A stretch of DNA of 64,000 bases, from the NCBI RefSeq assembly GCF_017355915.2, contig NZ_JAFEUV020000002.1, forward strand, positions 434,001 to 498,000, in the 5' to 3' direction. Within the stretch, counting starts at the first letter, position 1. Each line of letters starts with the position of its first letter. The position numbers and the translations under genes were made by a program. This document shows, one piece after another, positions 26,732 to 34,952 of this stretch. Under the pieces are notes generated by a model, which was given only the letters and a program-made list of their open reading frames with translations, was not told the DNA's origin and did not search any database. Source of the DNA: Telluribacter roseus. GTDB taxonomy: Bacteria > Bacteroidota > Bacteroidia > Cytophagales > Spirosomataceae.

Positions 26732-27085
26732 TTGATGTTGTGGTTTTGCTTTATGTCTAACTACCGGAATTTGCAAAGCTTTAAACAAACGTGTAGTAGG
26801 TACCTACTTACCTTAACTACTAAATGGCGCTGGTACAACTAGTTAAAAGGGAGTAGTCAGCGCTGTTTGTCAAACGTATACATAACGTAAGGACGCATTT
26901 CCTCGTTCAAATCAGCCACTTCAAAGTTGCACGTTTGGTTGTATGCAACCCAACCCTCCGAGGAAGAGGCGTAAAAATAACAGCAATTTTGAATGTTAGC
27001 TCATTTAGTAGCACGTAGAAGAAGGATAAAAGTAAAGCCCGATACGTGTACCGGGCTTTACTTTTACTATATATGGAGTCTTGAG
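26732..27085. other. Gap upstream of nadA and downstream of the PiT gene
   Basis: Holds the PiT terminator hairpin (27028-27065) and presumably the nadA promoter, for which no clear TAnnTTTG box was found. A minus-strand frame is open from 27000 to 26857 and its last ~20 codons look gene-like (EEMRPYVMYTFDKQR), but it has no start codon. Confidence 0.5.
27028..27065. terminator. Terminator after the PiT transporter gene
   Basis: Perfect 14-bp stem AAAAGTAAAGCCCG / CGGGCTTTACTTTT with a 10-base loop, 20 bases beyond the stop of the minus-strand gene; A- and T-runs on both sides. Confidence 0.88.
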
Positions 27086-28507
27086 TTACAGGATCCAGCG
27101 GAAGAAGAAGTAGAGCGTAGCCGACAGGAACATCGTCACCGGCAGGGTCAGTATCCAGGCGATAAGGATATTCCGCACAGTACCGGCCTGCAGGTTCTTG
27201 ATACCCTTGCTGGCCACCATGGTACCGGCAATACCGGACGAAAGTACGTGGGTAGTACTTACCGGCAGACCCAGACCCGACGATACCCCAATGGTACTGG
27301 CAGCTACCAGCTCGGCTGAGGCACCCTGCGCGTACGTAAGATGCTGCTTACCGATCTTTTCACCAATCGTGATTACAATACGCTTCCAGCCTACCATGGT
27401 ACCAAGGCCCAGCGACAGTGAGATCATCAGAATCACCCAGTCGGGGGCATAGTCGGTAAAGCGGCGCAGACCTGCCTTATTATCAGTCTGTTCTTTGAGC
27501 ATATCCACTTCAGCGCTAGTCAGGTTGGCATCACCGCTGTCAGTGATGTTCTTTACGTTACGGCTGATCAGGAGAAGCGAGCGACGTACTTCCAAACGCT
27601 CATTTTCCTTAAACTTATGGTCTTGAATAGGTTGGTTCAGATGGCCCTGCAGGCGATCTATTTCCTGCTTGGCCTGAGCCCATTCTGTTCTGTTTTTAGC
27701 TGAGAGCCGGGTCGTATCTACCTTGTTAAGGGTGGTTTCGATGCTAGTCAGGTTTCCCTGCATCAGGCGGGGGTCTTTTTCATTATCGAGCGCAAAGTAA
27801 GCGGGGGTAATACCAATCAGGATCAGCATGACCAGACCTACACCCTTCTGTCCGTCGTTAGAGCCGTGGAAAAAGCTTACCATAGTACAGGTCAAGATCA
27901 GGATACCACGGATCCAGGTTGGAGGAGGCTGATTTTTCTGAGGCTCGCTGAATACCACGTTACGCAGCGGCTTATCAAGCATACGACGGAGGATAAACAT
28001 CAGTACTACGGCCAGGGAAAATCCAAAAAGAGGCGAAGCCAGCAGGGATATGAATATCTCCTGTGCCTTGGACCAGTTAACACCTACGCCGGAGGTATTT
28101 TCGGGCATAAAGGTAAAGGCCAGACCTACCCCCAGAATAGACCCGATCAGGGTATGTGAGCTCGAGCTGGGCAGTCCAAAGTACCAGGTACCCAGGTTCC
28201 AGACGATAGCACTAAACAGGAGCGATAGTACCATGGCTATGCTGTGGTACACATTCTGATCAATGAGCAGCTCTACGGGAAGCAGGTTTATAATACCCAT
28301 GGCTACGGCGATACCGCCAAAGAATACGCCAAGGAAGTTACAGAAGCCCGACCAGACTACTGCCACGTTAGGTTTGAGCGAATTAGTGTAAATTACAGTA
28401 GCAACGGCGTTGGCTGTGTCATGAAATCCATTCACAAACTCAAAAGCACAAGCAGCAAAAAGACTAAACGCCAGGAGGAGGAAAATGTCGGTCTCTAAGC
28501 CAAACAT
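27086..28507 (-). CDS. PiT-family inorganic phosphate transporter
   Basis: 473-residue inner-membrane protein. Both halves carry the PHO4/PiT signature: GFHDTANAVATVIYT near residue 27 and the inverted-repeat partner FFHGSNDGQKGVGLVML near 215. About ten hydrophobic segments are visible. Between the halves is a hydrophilic, helical stretch of roughly 110 residues (DNEKDPRLMQGN to EQTDNKAGLRR), predicted cytoplasmic and probably coiled-coil; loops of this kind occur in PiT proteins of Bacteroidota. It takes up phosphate (metal-phosphate complex) with protons or sodium. No PhoU-like regulator is adjacent. Its own terminator follows. Confidence 0.92.
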   Translation of the reverse strand: MFGLETDIFLLLAFSLFAACAFEFVNGFHDTANAVATVIYTNSLKPNVAVVWSGFCNFLGVFFGGIAVAMGIINLLPVELLIDQNVYHSIAMVLSLLFSAIVWNLGTWYFGLPSSSSHTLIGSILGVGLAFTFMPENTSGVGVNWSKAQEIFISLLASPLFGFSLAVVLMFILRRMLDKPLRNVVFSEPQKNQPPPTWIRGILILTCTMVSFFHGSNDGQKGVGLVMLILIGITPAYFALDNEKDPRLMQGNLTSIETTLNKVDTTRLSAKNRTEWAQAKQEIDRLQGHLNQPIQDHKFKENERLEVRRSLLLISRNVKNITDSGDANLTSAEVDMLKEQTDNKAGLRRFTDYAPDWVILMISLSLGLGTMVGWKRIVITIGEKIGKQHLTYAQGASAELVAASTIGVSSGLGLPVSTTHVLSSGIAGTMVASKGIKNLQAGTVRNILIAWILTLPVTMFLSATLYFFFRWIL

Positions 28508-28535
28508 ATAAATTGGGTTAAATATAAAAATTGTG

Positions 28536-28543
28536 CAAAAGTA
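28536..28543 (-). promoter_or_regulatory. -7 element for the PiT gene
   Basis: Minus-strand TACTTTTG fits TAnnTTTG and lies 28 bases before the ATG. A TTG further upstream (28561-28563) has a short 17-base spacer, so the promoter call is tentative. Confidence 0.4.
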
Positions 28544-28596
28544 CTTAAACTTCCTGAGGCCAATGTTAAGAAATTGTTAAGTGATATAAACAGGAA

Positions 28597-28617
28597 AGGG
28601 CCGCCCCTGGCGACCCT
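28597..28617 (-). terminator. Hairpin after rlmN
   Basis: AGGG-C-CGCC / GGCG-A-CCCT stem with one mismatch and a CCT loop just beyond the rlmN stop, followed on the minus strand by TTTCCTGTTT. Moderately convincing. Confidence 0.5.
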
Positions 28618-28622
28618 CCGTC

Positions 28623-29672
28623 TTAACTTTTATTGGCAAGCTGCCCACAGGCGGCATCTATATCCTTACCGCGGCTACGTCGGACACTCACAGTCACGCC
28701 TTTATTCTCCAAAAAGGCCGCAAACTGATCCAGACGGTCAGCTTCGGTGTTACGGAAAGCAGCCTCCGCAATGGGGTTATACTCGATGATATTGACCCGT
28801 GCAGGTACCTTTTTCGTAAATTCCCAAAGCTCCTTGGCATCCTGTAAAGTATCATTGAAGTTGTTGAATACAATGTACTCGAAGGTGATGCGGTTGCCGG
28901 TTTTTTTATAAAAATAATTCAGCGCCTCCGCCAGGTTTTCCAGCGAGTTGGACTCATTGATGGGCATGATCTGGTTACGCTTGGCGTCGTTGGCCGCGTG
29001 CAGCGACAGCGCCAGCCGGAAGCGTACTTCGTCATCCCCCAGTTTCTTGATCATTTTGGCAATACCCGCCGTCGATACCGTGATCCGCTTGGGCGACATA
29101 CCCAGGCCCTGCGGCGAGGTAATGTGCTCAATGGACTGCAGTACATTGGCGTAGTTGAGCAGGGGCTCACCCATACCCATATATACAATATTGGTAAGCG
29201 GAGCGCCAAAGCTGGCATCAGCCTGCCGGGCTATCTCTACCACCTGATCGTATATTTCGCCGGCTTCGAGGTTGCGCTTGCGCTCCATGTACCCCGTTGC
29301 ACAAAACTTACACGTCAGCGAACATCCTACCTGGCTGCTGACGCAGGCGGTCATACGGTCGTCGGCCGGTATCAGTACCCCCTCTACCAGGTGCGTATCG
29401 TGCAGCCGGAAGGCCGACTTGATGGTACCGTCGTTGCTCTGCTGCTGCTTAGCTGTGGTGAGGGAGTAGATGGCAAAGTGCTCGTCCAGCAGCTCGCGGG
29501 TACGCAGCGACAGGTTGGTCATCTCACTAAAAGAGCGCACCGATTTCTTCCACAACCACTCATGGATTTGCTTGGCTCTGAAGCCCTGCTCACCCTGTTC
29601 TGACAGCCACTTTTTCATCTGCTCTACCGAGAGCTTCCGAATATCGGCCTTTTCATTTACCTCCGTTATCAT
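28623..29672 (-). CDS. rlmN: Dual-specificity 23S rRNA A2503/tRNA A37 C2-methyltransferase
   Basis: 349-residue radical SAM enzyme. N-terminal helical accessory domain with FRAKQIHEWLWKKSVRSF, then the radical SAM cluster CSLTCKFCATG (Cx3Cx2C, near 119-126), GMGEPLLNYANV, RITVSTAGIAKMIKKL, LALSLHAAND and the methyl-bearing Cys region near the C-terminus (VSVRRSRGKDIDAACGQLAN, with the conserved Cys in AACGQL). It methylates C2 of A2503 in 23S rRNA and of A37 in some tRNAs. It is separated from the CvpA-like gene upstream by 100 bases. Confidence 0.95.
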   Translation of the reverse strand: MITEVNEKADIRKLSVEQMKKWLSEQGEQGFRAKQIHEWLWKKSVRSFSEMTNLSLRTRELLDEHFAIYSLTTAKQQQSNDGTIKSAFRLHDTHLVEGVLIPADDRMTACVSSQVGCSLTCKFCATGYMERKRNLEAGEIYDQVVEIARQADASFGAPLTNIVYMGMGEPLLNYANVLQSIEHITSPQGLGMSPKRITVSTAGIAKMIKKLGDDEVRFRLALSLHAANDAKRNQIMPINESNSLENLAEALNYFYKKTGNRITFEYIVFNNFNDTLQDAKELWEFTKKVPARVNIIEYNPIAEAAFRNTEADRLDQFAAFLENKGVTVSVRRSRGKDIDAACGQLANKS

Positions 29673-29772
29673 CTATCTGTTAGAATTCAATGCTAATATA
29701 TAATGGGTGAGGCGATCCTGAGGTTAAGTAATGTTTAAATCCACCTGCTGGGGCTCCAACACCTGAATCTGC

Positions 29773-30324
29773 TTAACTGTTCCCTTCGCGGTCTCCTTCC
29801 AGGTACTCCCTTTTCCAGTCCCGGATCAGCTGGCTTCCGGTGGGCCACCATTCGACGGCCGAGGTGATGACTTTGGGGGCTACTGGGGTAATAAGCGGAA
29901 AAATATGGGTGCCTTCGGTACGATGTTCGGGAATCCTCACTCCGATAGTACTTAACAACCAGAAGAATACACTCGTTCCGAATATCCATGTAAATATACC
30001 TACCGAAGCACCGGCCAGGCTGTCAAAAGTACCAAGCATGGTATAGCGGAGGGTACGGCGGATGGAATAGCCGAATTGGTTCAGTAGCATGATCGTAGGA
30101 AAAAACACCACCGAGAAGCCAATGTAGGGTAGTATGCGCCGGGCGGCGGTCGCACTGATATAGGGGGCCAGTATCTCCATACCCAGCCCCAGAAATTTAA
30201 AACCAACTATCATGGCTACCACCAGCCCTGCCACCCCGATAATCTCGATGAGCAGTCCTTTGCGGTAGCCATTGACAGCCCCCCACAGCAGGGGGATCAG
30301 GATGAGAACATCCAGAAGCATCAT
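29773..30324 (-). CDS. CvpA-family membrane protein
   Basis: 183 residues with four hydrophobic segments. The start (DVLILIPLLWGAVNGYRKGL) is the usual CvpA N-terminus, where a helix runs into the GxxxGxxKG-like loop, followed by IIGVAGLVVAMIVGFKF. The family is named for colicin V production but its general role in the inner membrane is uncertain (envelope homeostasis is suspected). The start codon overlaps the stop of the yqeY-like gene by four bases, so the two are translationally coupled. Confidence 0.8.
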   Translation of the reverse strand: MMLLDVLILIPLLWGAVNGYRKGLLIEIIGVAGLVVAMIVGFKFLGLGMEILAPYISATAARRILPYIGFSVVFFPTIMLLNQFGYSIRRTLRYTMLGTFDSLAGASVGIFTWIFGTSVFFWLLSTIGVRIPEHRTEGTHIFPLITPVAPKVITSAVEWWPTGSQLIRDWKREYLEGDREGNS

Positions 30325-30773
30325 GCCAGCATGCTCTTCACTAAGGTGGAGATAACACGGCCGTCGGCCTGTCCGGCCAGTTCTTTGGTAGCTACTCCCA
30401 TGACCTTTCCCATGTCAGAGGGGGCTTTCGCGCCTACGCGATCTATAATATCCTGCAGACGGGCTCTTACTTCTTCTTCGGTAAGTTGCTTGGGCAGGAA
30501 CTGCTCTATAATGGCCAGTTCGGCCTCTTCTTTGCTCCATAGGTCTTCGCGGCCCTGGGTCTGGTATACTTCGGCGGCTTCTTTGCGCTGCTTGGCGGCT
30601 TTGGTCAGGAGTTTGATCTCCTCTTCGGCCGATAGCTCCCCGCCGGTGCTGCCTTCCTTGGTTTCTTCCAGCATGATCAGCGACTTGATAGCACGCAGGG
30701 TGCGCAGCTTGTCCTGATCTTTGGCCCGCATGGCATCCTTGATACCTGCTTCTACTTGACTTTTGAGTGACAT
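30321..30773 (-). CDS. GatB/YqeY domain protein
   Basis: 150 residues covering exactly a YqeY domain: a helical N-terminal half (GIKDAMRAKDQDKLRTLRAI), an EAELAIIEQFLPKQLTEEEV segment typical of the family, and a C-terminal helical bundle resembling the tRNA-binding tail of GatB (MGKVMGVATKELAGQADGR). YqeY proteins are widespread and are presumed to contact tRNA, but the reaction is not established. The gene is the first of the yqeY-cvpA pair, divergent from pdxJ. Confidence 0.88.
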   Translation of the reverse strand: MSLKSQVEAGIKDAMRAKDQDKLRTLRAIKSLIMLEETKEGSTGGELSAEEEIKLLTKAAKQRKEAAEVYQTQGREDLWSKEEAELAIIEQFLPKQLTEEEVRARLQDIIDRVGAKAPSDMGKVMGVATKELAGQADGRVISTLVKSMLA

Positions 30774-30860
30774 GAGTACTTGTGTATTTTGGAATGATGG
30801 TGGCCGCAGAGGCTTATTTTCCGGCTACTCCGGTGACAAGGGAGTAAAGAAAAATATTTC

Positions 30861-30893
30861 TTTGGCAACATCTGTTCGTAAAAGATAACTTTG
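30861..30893 (+). promoter_or_regulatory. Promoter of pdxJ
   Basis: TTTG at 30861-30864, 21-base spacer, TAACTTTG at 30886-30893: a full match to the Bacteroidota promoter form. The start would be near 30900, giving a leader of about 70 bases. Confidence 0.65.
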
Positions 30894-30970
30894 GGGCAAA
30901 GTTACGAAACCCGGCTTTCGGTTCCATCATCTAAAACAGCAATCACCGAATTACTAACACATTCCACCTT

Positions 30971-31696
30971 ATGACCCGGCTTAGTGTAAATATCAACAAA
31001 ATAGCAACGCTTCGCAACTCGCGCGGTGGGGATAATCCTAACGTAGTAAAAGCGGCTATCGACTGCGAGTCCTTTGGAGCACAGGGTATTACTGTACACC
31101 CCCGACCCGACGAGCGGCACATTCGCTACCAGGATGTCTATGACCTGAAGGAGGTGGTGACGACGGAGTTTAACATTGAGGGAAATCCGTCCGAAAGGAA
31201 GTTTGTGGATCTGGTACTGGCCGTAAAGCCGGAACAGGTAACCCTGGTACCTGATGCGCTGGGTGCTATCACGTCCAATGCGGGCTGGGATACCGTAAAT
31301 AATAAGGCGTTGCTGACCGAGCTGGTGGCGGAGTTTAAGCAGGCGGGTATCCGGGTGTCGGTGTTTGTGGATGCCGATGAGCGCATGGTAGAAGGAGCCA
31401 AACTATGCGGAGCCGATCGCGTAGAACTCTATACGGAGCCTTATGCTCACCTGTACCCCGACAACCGTGAAGCGGCGGTGGCTCCCTTTGTCAGGGCAGC
31501 CGAAATGGCGCGCCAGGTAGGCCTGGGCCTTAACGCCGGCCACGACCTGAGCCTGGAAAACCTTCGCTACCTCAAGAAGTGCATACCCTGGCTGGACGAA
31601 GTTTCGATTGGACACGCGCTCATATCCGATGCTCTGTATTTTGGCCTCGAAAATACAATACAGATGTACCTGCGGGAGTTAGAAGAGGAGGGTTAG
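30971..31696 (+). CDS. pdxJ: Pyridoxine 5'-phosphate synthase
   Basis: 241 residues, a single TIM-barrel. Family signatures: [17 protein letters not shown] (the Bacteroidota form of the N-terminal strand with N and R), [56 protein letters not shown] and [14 protein letters not shown], ending near [13 protein letters not shown]. It joins 3-amino-2-oxopropyl phosphate and deoxyxylulose phosphate to make pyridoxine phosphate. Divergent from the yqeY-like gene, with its own promoter; a TTAGC-rich repeat starts right after its stop codon. Confidence 0.96.
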   Translation: MTRLSVNINKIATLRNSRGGDNPNVVKAAIDCESFGAQGITVHPRPDERHIRYQDVYDLKEVVTTEFNIEGNPSERKFVDLVLAVKPEQVTLVPDALGAITSNAGWDTVNNKALLTELVAEFKQAGIRVSVFVDADERMVEGAKLCGADRVELYTEPYAHLYPDNREAAVAPFVRAAEMARQVGLGLNAGHDLSLENLRYLKKCIPWLDEVSIGHALISDALYFGLENTIQMYLRELEEEG

Positions 31697-31740
31697 ATGA
31701 TAGCTTGTTAGCTTTTAGGTAGTAGCCGTTAGTTTTCTGC
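31697..31740 (+). repeat. TTAGC-rich intergenic repeat, copy B1 (forward)
   Basis: GATAGCTTGTTAGCTTTTAGG followed by AGTAGCCGTTAGTTTTC begins immediately after the pdxJ stop; it shares its words with copies A1, C and D. Confidence 0.55.
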
Positions 31741-31830
31741 TTATATAGTATATGTGGATGGAAGCACAGCAATGCCCTGGTAATAGACCTGGCACGAGCA
31801 CAAGTTACTACCGAGGCGACACATACCTAT

Positions 31831-31868
31831 CCTATAACTAATCCCTAACAACCTAATAGCTGATACCT
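31831..31868 (-). repeat. TTAGC-rich intergenic repeat, copy B2 (inverted)
   Basis: On the minus strand it reads AGGTATCAGCTATTAGG then TTGTTAGGGATTAG; it is the inverted partner of B1 and ends four bases before the mnmH ATG, just as A2 ends four bases before the MFS gene. Confidence 0.55.
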
Positions 31869-31872
31869 ACTT

Positions 31873-32913
31873 ATGCCCCAGGCCCTGTCCCCCCAAGAGT
31901 TTCTGAAGAAAGCCGCTACCTTACCCGTAGTGGATGTGCGTTCGCCGGGAGAATTTGCTCAGGCGCATATTCCGGGAGCGGTCAATATCCCCCTGTTTAC
32001 CAACGAAGAGCGGGCGGTAGTAGGTACTGCTTACAAGCAGATCAGTAAAGACGATGCCCTGCTGAGGGGACTGGAGTACGTAGGCCCCAAGATGGCGGAC
32101 TTTGTGCGCCAGTCCAGAGCGCTGGCTCCCGACGGAGAGATACTCGTTCACTGCTGGCGCGGGGGCATGCGCAGCGGTTCCTTCGCGTGGCTGCTCGAGA
32201 CGGCCGGCATGAGAGTGTCTACCCTGGTGGGTGGCTATAAGGCCTACCGCAACTTGGTACTGGATGGCTTTACGCAGCCCCGCCAACTGGTCATACTGGG
32301 TGGCAAAACGGGCAGCGGCAAAACCGAAATTCTGAAAGAACTCCATAAGCTGGGCGAGCAGGTACTGGACCTGGAAGCACTGGCACACCATAAGGGCTCC
32401 TCCTACGGGGCCATCGGGCAGGCTCCTCAGCCTACGTCCGAACAGTACGAAAACGACATCGCTGTACAGTGGCAGCAGCTCGATCCCGAGCGCCGGATCT
32501 GGGTAGAGGACGAGAGCCGTACTGTGGGGCGCTGCTTTGTGCCTCTTTCGCTGTGGGAGCAGATGTGTCAGGCACCCGTAGCTTTTGTCGATGTTCCTAA
32601 GGAGGTGCGTATTCAGCGACTGGTACGTGAGTACGCCTGCTATGATCATAGCCTGCTTTATGAAGCTACTGACCGTATCCGCAAGCGGCTGGGTGGTCAG
32701 CACCACCAGGCAGCCCTGGCGGCCCTGGAGCAGCACGATTACGCTACCGTAGCCGATATCACCCTTACCTACTACGATAAGGCTTACCTTCACGGCCTTT
32801 CCTTCCGCACGGCCGATACTATATTCAAAATTGACATTTCTGAAGACAATCCGGTGCAGACTGCCCAACAGTTGGTTGCCTGGGCCGAGAAGCTACATAC
32901 TACCGTAGCCTGA
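31873..32913 (+). CDS. mnmH: tRNA 2-selenouridine synthase (SelU/MnmH)
   Basis: 346 residues. N-terminal rhodanese domain (VVDVRSPGEFAQAHIPGAVN) with the catalytic Cys94 in HCWRGGMRSG, then a P-loop domain (GGKTGSGKTEIL, about 143-154) and a C-terminal helical part (DESRTVGRCFVP). The enzyme turns wobble 2-thiouridine in some tRNAs into 2-selenouridine by way of a geranylated intermediate, using selenophosphate. No selD is present in the window, so whether selenium is really used cannot be judged here. It stands alone with a hairpin downstream. Confidence 0.93.
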   Translation: MPQALSPQEFLKKAATLPVVDVRSPGEFAQAHIPGAVNIPLFTNEERAVVGTAYKQISKDDALLRGLEYVGPKMADFVRQSRALAPDGEILVHCWRGGMRSGSFAWLLETAGMRVSTLVGGYKAYRNLVLDGFTQPRQLVILGGKTGSGKTEILKELHKLGEQVLDLEALAHHKGSSYGAIGQAPQPTSEQYENDIAVQWQQLDPERRIWVEDESRTVGRCFVPLSLWEQMCQAPVAFVDVPKEVRIQRLVREYACYDHSLLYEATDRIRKRLGGQHHQAALAALEQHDYATVADITLTYYDKAYLHGLSFRTADTIFKIDISEDNPVQTAQQLVAWAEKLHTTVA

Positions 32914-32918
32914 TAGTT

Positions 32919-32951
32919 ACCTGTGGCACCCCTTAGAGGTGTGCCACAGGT
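32919..32951. terminator. Hairpin between mnmH and the convergent membrane-protein gene
   Basis: ACCTGTGGCAC / GTGCCACAGGT, 11 bp, with an 11-base loop. No strong T-run follows, so termination is less certain than for other hairpins here. Confidence 0.6.
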
Positions 32952-32964
32952 ACTAAACATAAGC

Positions 32965-33627
32965 TTAATAACCGGCACCCCCTTCTTTCTCGATCAGTAC
33001 CGCCCGGTACAGGGAGGCAAATGAAGCCTTGATCCAGATCAGGGCCGGGAATATCCCTACAATAAAGCAGACCAGCCCGATTAAGAATATAAAGATAGAG
33101 GTGAAGCCCAGGCCGAAAATCCGCCAGCCGTGTCCGCTCGTCAGCTTCCAGCTGGCTTCTACGGCCGCGATGGGGTCCAGCTTCTTGTCCATGATGAGGT
33201 AGGAAACAAACGCCAGCCTGCAGGCTACAATAATACCCGGAATGATCAGGGCGATCAGACTAATGCCAATCAGAGCAGTGACCAGCAGGTGGGCCAGCAC
33301 GATGTTGAGGTAGTTGTTGAAGCCGATCACAATATCCCTCAGATTTATCTTCTGATTGCGTACGGCCTGTACAAACATCAGGTCCGCGCTGTATTCAAAT
33401 ATAGGTAGGAGCAACAGCCAGTAGGCAACCCCTATGATCTCGAGCATGATCCGGGTGGAGGTGTACTCTTGCTCTTCGTTCTTCTTGATCAGGTCAACGG
33501 GCGCGTTGGCTATGGCTATCACCAGTATGATCAGCAGCAGAGGCAGAAAGTACTGCTTCGTTTTCTCCCAGCCAAACGACAGGCTACCGTTCCAGCTGGG
33601 TGGTACCAGGGGTGTTACATTTTCCAT
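32965..33627 (-). CDS. Integral membrane protein, GPDPase-membrane-domain/YciC-like
   Basis: 220 residues with about five hydrophobic segments. The layout (short soluble N-terminus ending SLSFGWEKTKQYFLPLLLI, Pro-Gly-Ile break in ALIIPGIIVACRLAF, and VSYLIMDKKLDPIAAVEASW) is that of the YciC/DUF975-like membrane family, in which an amphipathic helix with EASW precedes the last membrane segments. Function is unknown. It is divergent from the LuxR-type gene; the 174-base gap has three AAGTAG-type sites, so the two may be regulated together. Confidence 0.7.
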   Translation of the reverse strand: MENVTPLVPPSWNGSLSFGWEKTKQYFLPLLLIILVIAIANAPVDLIKKNEEQEYTSTRIMLEIIGVAYWLLLLPIFEYSADLMFVQAVRNQKINLRDIVIGFNNYLNIVLAHLLVTALIGISLIALIIPGIIVACRLAFVSYLIMDKKLDPIAAVEASWKLTSGHGWRIFGLGFTSIFIFLIGLVCFIVGIFPALIWIKASFASLYRAVLIEKEGGAGY

Positions 33628-33631
33628 ACCT

Positions 33632-33744
33632 TTAAGTAGTTTTCTGATGATTAATTAACTGCTCAAAAGTAGGGAGCGCGCCTATCCGAAAACAGCTACT
33701 TAAGTAGTGATTTGCACCCATTTTTAAGAACACTACTTTAGTAG
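33632..33744. promoter_or_regulatory. Cluster of AAGTAG/CTACTT operator-like sites
   Basis: TTAAGTAG at 33632-33639, the perfect palindrome CTACTTAAGTAG at 33696-33707, and CTACTTTAGTAG at 33733-33744, all inside the divergent region. A minus-strand TACTTTTG -7 box lies at 33664-33671. Binding by the LuxR-type protein is inferred from proximity only. Confidence 0.4.
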
Positions 33745-33801
33745 GATGTAATTTGGAGGCCGTATGGATAGTTTTGGCTCAATCATTACTTTTTGCTCAG
33801 T

Positions 33802-34740
33802 ATGGAGATAGGCCGCATATACATCTGGATTTGTTTTATCTTCTGTATGGCTCTGGCCGCCGGAGGTGTACTCGTTATGTTCCGCCACCGCCACTACCGG
33901 CAGCACGCGGCGTTCCGGTACATGCAGTACTACCTGATCCTGATGTATACCTTTGGCTTTTACGCCATGTGGAGCCAGTTGTGGTTCCGGGTCCTGTTTT
34001 TTACTTCTGAAAGCTACAGTACCCTTGCCCCCGTTGTTAATTTCCTGGTCTCCATCAGTACTCCCTTCCTGATCACCGGCAAGCTGATGCTGGTGCTGTG
34101 GGCGGTGTCTCTGCTGGAAAATAAACGCAATGCGTTTTTCTATCCGGTGGGTAGTAGTGTAGTACTTCTCCCGGTATTACTTTACTGGTTCTCTCATTCC
34201 CCCGAAAGCCAGCCGGGCGTCTATCAGCTCTATGTGATGCTTGTATGGATAGTGGTGGCTTTTGTAGGTTCGCTGCTGCTTTTCTCTTCAATCAAGTACT
34301 TCGATAGGTCATCAAAGCTTGTTATGGCGGCTTTGGTGTGGGTGATAGGAGCTATACATATTCCCTTGTTTCTGAATGGAGTAGGGGAGCCGGTATACGA
34401 GCTGCTATTCATTTTCCTGTATTTCCTGAGCCACACCGCCCTGGGCGTCTGTTTCGGCTACGGCGCTACGCTACCGCCGGTGCAGGAGGTGGTAGTGGTG
34501 TCGGCAGAAGTACCTTCGGTGCCGGCCACCTTTGAGGTGTTTATGGAGCGGTACGGTATTACTGCCCGGGAGGCGGAGGTAGTGCGGGAGATATGCCGGG
34601 GCAAAGCCAATAAGGAAATAGCCGATGAACTATTCGTAACGGTACAGACCGTCAAAGACCATACGCACCGTATCTATCAGAAAACCAATGTAAAAAGCCG
34701 TACACAACTGGCTTCGCTACTGCGGGAGTTTGAGAAATAG
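33802..34740 (+). CDS. Membrane-anchored LuxR-type (GerE HTH) transcriptional regulator
   Basis: 312 residues from the ATG at 33802 (a TTG at 33793 would add three). About seven hydrophobic segments fill residues 5-230 (for example IYIWICFIFCMALAAGGVLV, YQLYVMLVWIVVAFVGSLLL), then a linker and a C-terminal GerE-type helix-turn-helix: ITAREAEVVREICRGKANKEI, here with the usual LxVxTVKDHTHRIYQK part reading ELFVTVQTVKDHTHRI. So the DNA-binding domain is tethered to the inner membrane, a one-component sensor in which the membrane part senses a lipid, hydrophobic or envelope signal. No kinase or phospho-receiver domain is present. It probably controls its divergent neighbour and itself. Confidence 0.82.
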   Translation: MEIGRIYIWICFIFCMALAAGGVLVMFRHRHYRQHAAFRYMQYYLILMYTFGFYAMWSQLWFRVLFFTSESYSTLAPVVNFLVSISTPFLITGKLMLVLWAVSLLENKRNAFFYPVGSSVVLLPVLLYWFSHSPESQPGVYQLYVMLVWIVVAFVGSLLLFSSIKYFDRSSKLVMAALVWVIGAIHIPLFLNGVGEPVYELLFIFLYFLSHTALGVCFGYGATLPPVQEVVVVSAEVPSVPATFEVFMERYGITAREAEVVREICRGKANKEIADELFVTVQTVKDHTHRIYQKTNVKSRTQLASLLREFEK

Positions 34741-34952
34741 GGCAAACATTTCGGGCTGATTTTCGCTTATCACTCTTACACCAGGTACTACCACTCCCCG
34801 CCTTTTTTACGTCTCCTCTTGTATACCCTAATATGCCGCTTATAAAGATATAGGAGCATTTTGATAAGTATTTATGTTTTATTTACGTTATGACTGCCTA
34901 TATACAGGCAGCGTAGCCTTAGTTATTTTACTACTAATTTTCTTTTACCTAA

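Noticed and set aside
26857-27000. Minus-strand frame of 47 codons with gene-like ending (EEMRPYVMYTFDKQR)
   Set aside because: No start codon is present between the upstream stop and the coding-looking part; may be a remnant but cannot be supported.
31921-32868. 315-codon minus-strand frame opposite mnmH
   Set aside because: Shadow frame; the plus strand has rhodanese and P-loop motifs.
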